DNA of 64,000 bases from Panorpa germanica. Taxonomy: Eukaryota; Arthropoda; Insecta; Mecoptera; Panorpidae. Each line of letters begins with the position of its first letter. Positions within the stretch are counted from its first letter, which is position 1. The position numbers and the translations under genes are program-made. The stretch spans positions 24,082,207 to 24,146,206 of the forward strand of contig OY783208.1 of NCBI GenBank assembly GCA_963678705.1, read 5' to 3'. Positions 59,518 through 64,000 of the stretch are shown here, in pieces. The notes under the pieces are model-generated. The model was not told where the DNA came from, did no database searches, and worked only from the letters and a program-made list of their open reading frames with translations.

Positions 59518-60090
59518 CAACGGGCTAGTGTCCTATGTCTTAATTTCTATTATTTGTTAAGAACTCCTTATATGTTAAGAGATATTAACAATTAAAAAAG
59601 TCATTTTGTCTCTTTAATTATTAAAGGGATTCAACGTTGTACACATTCCAAATGCATGTGACATCACAATCCTTGTGTAAGGTTACCAACCTTACAGCTC
59701 ATAAATCTCTGCTATATGTATTTATATATCAAAATATCAAATATTATTTACAGCTATTTCAAGGAACAATCAAATTTCAATATTATGTCTGCCTTAGCAG
59801 GGTTAAATAAAATGAAAACTTATTATTCTTTGATTTGACTTGATAATTGGACTACCAACAGCTACAAAACATTACCACAGCACTGACCTACTCAACAAAT
59901 AACTGACGTTAAAATACATTTCACGTCATACAAATATAGAAGACCATTTCTAGCGCTAAAACTACAATTCAAACTTTTAATTGCTACATCTCTGTCAATA
60001 TTTAGATATTTAATAAAATAGACACGCCAATACACATTTCAATCAACAATTGAAAAATCGACTACTAAAAAATGAGGACACAAGCCTAAT
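59518..60090 (-). mobile_element. Family-A MITE downstream of PARS2
   Basis: Reverse orientation: left end acgggctagtgtcct, right end aatgaggacacaagccta. It starts about 230 bp past the PARS2 stop. Confidence 0.85.
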
Positions 60091-60300
60091 AAAAATTTGA
60101 ATTGTAGTTTTAGCGCTAGAAATGTCGGCCATATTTATGACGTAATATGTAGCACTATTAAAGGAAAGTTCTGTGTTAATATGCAATCTCTTTTACGCTT
60201 TTTTAATTGTTAATATCTCTTAACATATAAGGAGTTCTAGCAACCCACTTTATCAATATATAGTACACTTGTGTAGAAATTAAAATTTGTTCGAAGTTTA
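60091..60300 (+). mobile_element. Second, deleted family-A copy abutting the first
   Basis: It runs from the core (tttgaattgtagttttagcg) straight to the right end (cactttatcaatatatagta), lacking the middle. It may be half of a head-to-head pair with 59518-60090. Confidence 0.65.
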
Positions 60301-60519
60301 CTTTCGCTGTTTTAGGATTAGTGATTTTATACATGTGTTGTTTTAATAAAGGTATGTCCCAATTTGTGTGGTTCAATTTATGGATGGCTGTTAAAAACGT
60401 GTAAGTATAGTTGCTTATCGCAATTGTTCCAAAATGTTGCAGGCGCAATAACTTAAATAGTATTTTTTTCTTTCAACTGTTTGCTGCCATTTTGAAATTC
60501 TTAGTTAGCAGAAGAGTTG

Positions 60520-61085
60520 TAGTTTTAATAAATATTTAAAAATTGATGGAGATATATCTATTTAAAGTTTGAATTTCGTTTTAGTGCGTAATATTTATTG
60601 TCGCAAACTACTCAAAAGTATATAATAACTAATCGAATTTATTTATCGTTGTATACCATAGGATAATATGACGTTTAATTCTGCATCTCTTTCACACTTA
60701 TTCAACAGTGAATTAATTTCTATAAAACTGTACTATATATTGATAAAGAAGGTTATCAAATGACTCGCTATATTTTAGGAAATATTAACAATTAAACAAG
60801 TCATTTTGTCTCTTTCTTTACATCCGACGATTTGTCGTCTCTTTTACACAACAGTTTTATGTCACGACATTATATTGAAACATTATGGGTTGACGCAACA
60901 GCTGCTATAGCTTTGACGTTTAATTCTGCATCTCTTTTGCACTTCTCTTGTTTAACAGGGATGGTAAATAGTAGTGGGGAAGAAGATGAGGAAGCAATGA
61001 CCATTTCAATCTATAATATTGCGAATTATATAAAAATAATTGGATATTTGAGTTTATGACAGCTATCATTATCAATATATGGGTT
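60520..61085 (+). mobile_element. Family-C element
   Basis: Longest family-C copy here. It carries gatggagatatatctattta, tgtcacgacattatattgaa, gacgtttaattctgcatctc and a terminal tatcaatatatggg. A reversed internal piece (ctgtactatatattgataaa near 60729) suggests a nested or rearranged copy. Confidence 0.65.
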
Positions 61086-61404
61086 ATCTGTAATTTTTGA
61101 TTAATTGTATTTTGAAATATGCATGGCTTATCAATTCCGTGATAAGGTGGTATTATTATCTTATCATTTGATTGAGTAAAAATCATTTTATTGCCTTTAT
61201 TCATGCAATTAAAACCATTGTCTCGGGATTATTCATTAGAGTCCTATTAAAGATACTGTGTTAAAGTTCCTCGAACAAAAATATCATCAGAAAAGTGGGC
61301 TGTCAAAAAAATAAGGTACGCAGTTGATTCTAATGTAAAATAGCAATATTCTAGTCAACATTTTGGTGAATTTTTCATATTAATATTCTTTTCCTTTCCA
61401 ACAT

Positions 61405-62257
61405 CCCAGTAAACAATTTGGTGAAGTGCCCTATTTGGTGAAGTTCGAGTCACTCGTACAATTCTATTCTAACGCTTTACAAGTTCTCTACCTGTCACAG
61501 ATTTTGTGTTAGTTATTCTTTCTAGTATTCTTTCTTTTTCCAACATCATTCATTAAGTAGCAGTTGTTTCTTTCACACTAGGATATATATTTGTTTAGTT
61601 CATTTTCATTCCAAAGTGAGAGAGAAACGAGATGCGGTTAGACAAGTAAAATATATTTTTCACCGTTACACTTGTATACTTGTATAGTATTTCGGTCAGT
61701 ACAGTATGTTTAAAGTATATGCTATCCTTTTTCAACAAATATTTCTTTAATGGTAATAGGCACACGCTATCTCCCTCAATCTCCGAATAGAATGTATATA
61801 AACGAAGATAGTATCTAGCGATGGTAAGACAGAGGTTTTAAACCTAACGCAGACCTGCCGATCGTGGATTTTTGAATCACCAAAACAATGTAAAAAACTA
61901 ATATAACGAGTATTGTTGAAGATGAATAATATTCATTAAAAAAATCACGATCCGTACTAAAGATTACATCTATTTATTTCTTCATTTAAATATTTATATT
62001 TTGCAGACTCTAAAAAGTAGAATTCCATTAAGTTTTATACCCCTGCCATCCCTGCTAGTGTCAAATTTATAACTCCGGTCATAAATCATAAACCGACTCC
62101 GCTTTTAATTCAGCAGTGAACCGTCGTTGCGATCTCTGTAGCTCATAAAAAGGGCCTTTCCTATGAACGACTGAATAGAAAACGAACACGTTCCAAACAA
62201 AAAACTCATGATATGTAATAGAAATTAGGTAGAGTTTACTCCAAAATGTTTACTGGG
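61405..62257 (-). mobile_element. CCCAG-family element, 853 bp
   Basis: The termini are CCCAGTAAACAATTTGGTGA / ...CCAAAATGTTTACTGGG. The outer parts match the 375 bp MITE. The interior (about 61570-62050) is extra AT-rich sequence, ending in the ctagtgtcaaatttataact string also found in the long D-block element. Confidence 0.85.
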
Positions 62258-62489
62258 TTGATACATTTAAATCTAAATATAGTTGTTGTCCTTTTTACAT
62301 TTGAAAATATTTATTTTAGTAGAGAATATAATAGAAAAAGAAACAAGATATATCTGTCTCTGTTACACTTGATTGTACGGTAGTGATATGGGCACGAAAG
62401 TAATTTCGTTTTTATATTGTCAGAAAGAAACACATTTTTGTACACATAGAGGTAATTTTTATGACTTATATATTCTCTATTTTCTCTTT

Positions 62490-63005
62490 AATGTTAATAA
62501 ATGTGTATTGGCGTGTCTATTTTATTAAATATCTAAATGTTGACGGAGATATAGCAATTAAAAGTTTGAATTGTAGTTTTAGCGCTAGAAATGGTCGGTC
62601 ATATTTGTATGACGTGAAATGCATTTAACGTCAGTTATTTGTTGAGTAGGTCAGTGCTGTGGTAATGTTTTGTAGCTGTTGGTAGTCAAATAATCAAGTC
62701 AAATCAAAGAATAATAAGTTTTAATATTATTTAACCCTGTTACGGCAGACATAATATTGAAATTTTATTGTTCCTTGAAACAACTGTAAATAATATTTAA
62801 TATTTTGATATATAAATACATATAGCAGAGATTTATGAGCTGTAAGGTTGGCAGCGGTTGTGATGTCACATGCATTTGGAATGTGTACAACGTTGAATCC
62901 CTTTAATAATTAAAGAGACAAAATGACTTTTTTAATTGTTAATATCTCTTAACATATAAGGAGTTCTAGTAACCCACTTTATCAATATGTAGTACACTTT
63001 TATAG
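62490..63005 (+). mobile_element. Family-A MITE lacking both termini
   Basis: It runs from gttaataaatgtgtattggc to tatgtagtacacttttatag. Both 16-base inverted ends are gone. It stops about 20 bp before the splice acceptor of the next exon. Confidence 0.8.
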
Positions 63006-63028
63006 AGATTGCTTCTCTTTTTTCAGAA

Positions 63029-63126
63029 ATGGCTGTACCGGGTAATCGGTACCAACCTGGGAACATGGAATTTTCGGACGACGATGACGAAAATGTTCCT
63101 CTCAATAAAGAGATGCTCTCAGGAAG
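63029..63126 (+). CDS. First coding exon of an unrecognised gene (partial)
   Basis: An acceptor-like cttctcttttttcag ends at 63026, two bases precede an ATG, and 32 codons plus two bases lead to GGAAG|GTAACT. The peptide is MAVPGNRYQPGNMEFSDDDD followed by ENVPLNKEMLSG, with an acidic patch and no signal peptide. It looks like the cytosolic N terminus of a larger protein whose other exons lie beyond the window. I do not recognise it. A noncoding 5' exon upstream is implied. Confidence 0.55.
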
Positions 63127-64000
63127 GTAACTAATTGTTGTATTTATTAATTTTATATAACCTACACCTGACAGTTGTCAAGTCAGAGCTGTCTAGATAT
63201 AATACGTGACAGTTGTTAAATATGACATTATATTGATGTAGAATAATGTAGATATGTATAAATATAAATAAACTATATATAAATATAACTATAACTAAAA
63301 ATGAGTATATATTTTCACTGAACGGTCACTGTTTTACCGACAGACGAACTTTGTACCCACTAAAGAAATATAATTTCTTTACATATTTGATATTTATTAT
63401 ATCTAGACAGCTGTCACTTTCGACGCATGCGCATAGAGAACAAATACGAACATATACCTTTCTCTTTCGCACTCATTTAATCTATAGGAAACAAACCCTA
63501 TTCACAGGAAAAATCCGACTGGGTTCATTTTTATATTTAGGAATGCGAATATTTTGGCGATGACATATATGAAGATTACAAAGATTCTTTCTTATCAATT
63601 AATAACGTTGTTTATCACTTCTCATAAGATAGCATAGATACGAACTTCCGTCCGTTCAGATAAGTCCTACTGACACAAAAATGAAGTTAAAACAAACAAA
63701 GACTTATTGAAAGTACAAAAACGTGAGGATGTACTTCACTAATTGTTAATTTCGAAATATATCACATATTCTTGAGCCATTGACAAGTGTGTATTTAATA
63801 TTTTATTATTTTTAAGAAACACAACTGTGTGCTTCTTTTGACAGTCCGCCATTTTGATTAAAAGCTGTCAAAACGCAGTAGGATTTATTTTTAAAAGAAG
63901 TTCAATGTCAGTTTGTCAAAATTAAAGAAGTAAAAACAATTTCTATTACTAATTGTTATTAAAAACAGCAATTTTAATTATTCCACATTCAATCGAACTG
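63127..64000. other. Intron of the last gene
   Basis: AT-rich, with the dispersed repeat shared with 58848-58972 at 63868-64000. The 70-codon reading at 63351-63563 has no domain. Nothing else is recognised. Confidence 0.4.

Noticed and set aside
60832..61204. Overlapping 75- and 94-codon frames on both strands
   Set aside because: Both lie inside a family-C element and have no recognisable protein features.

Overview
The window is nuclear DNA from an insect, probably a holometabolous one (a beetle is plausible, but I cannot fix the order). It is AT-rich, and its genes have short exons with GT-AG introns of about 50 bp to several kb. Their products resemble insect/metazoan proteins. A mitochondrial fragment in an intron reads with invertebrate mitochondrial codon use (TGA=Trp, ATA=Met). 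All exon models below were assembled by hand from splice signals and reading phase. They are inferred, with no transcript support.

Left part (1-15.5 kb), all genes on the minus strand: the first coding exon of a BCR/ABR-type RhoGAP-like gene (346-624); a complete GANP/Xmas-2 mRNA-export scaffold gene in seven exons (2089-11183), whose introns hold a MITE, a TTAA-flanked element and a COX1-COX2 numt; and a leucine-rich-repeat protein in three exons (13023-15418), whose first intron is almost entirely a MITE with another MITE nested in it.

Middle (about 16.1-39.3 kb): no genes. This is a higher-order tandem array. A block 'D' of about 6.8 kb (20061-26810 and 31911-38670, nearly identical, offset about 11.85 kb) alternates with a more variable block 'E' (E0 about 16.1-20.06 kb, E1 26.8-31.9 kb, E2 38.67-39.3 kb). 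Seven relics of the last exon of a flanking armadillo-repeat gene are scattered through it. Terminal-inverted-repeat elements of several families (CCCAG-type, a THAP-bearing GGGATTGAG element, a hAT relic) inserted at different times and can be used to date the array. Between 40.7 and 44.7 kb lies a more diverged, single-copy relative of D that is continuous with the intact gene and is probably the source locus.

Right part (44-64 kb): an importin-alpha/TMCO6-like armadillo protein (44203-46589, minus), divergent from V-ATPase subunit e (46967-48288, plus); a small secreted or membrane-anchored Cys-rich protein (49629-52295, minus), divergent from mitochondrial prolyl-tRNA synthetase (52744-59291, plus, nine exons with several retroelement and foldback relics in its introns); then repeats; then the first coding exon of an unrecognised gene (63029-63126, plus) that runs off the window.

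The genes look like ordinary housekeeping genes with no shared pathway. The unusual content is the repeat architecture: the amplified terminal exon, and a superfamily of elements sharing two conserved internal motifs.
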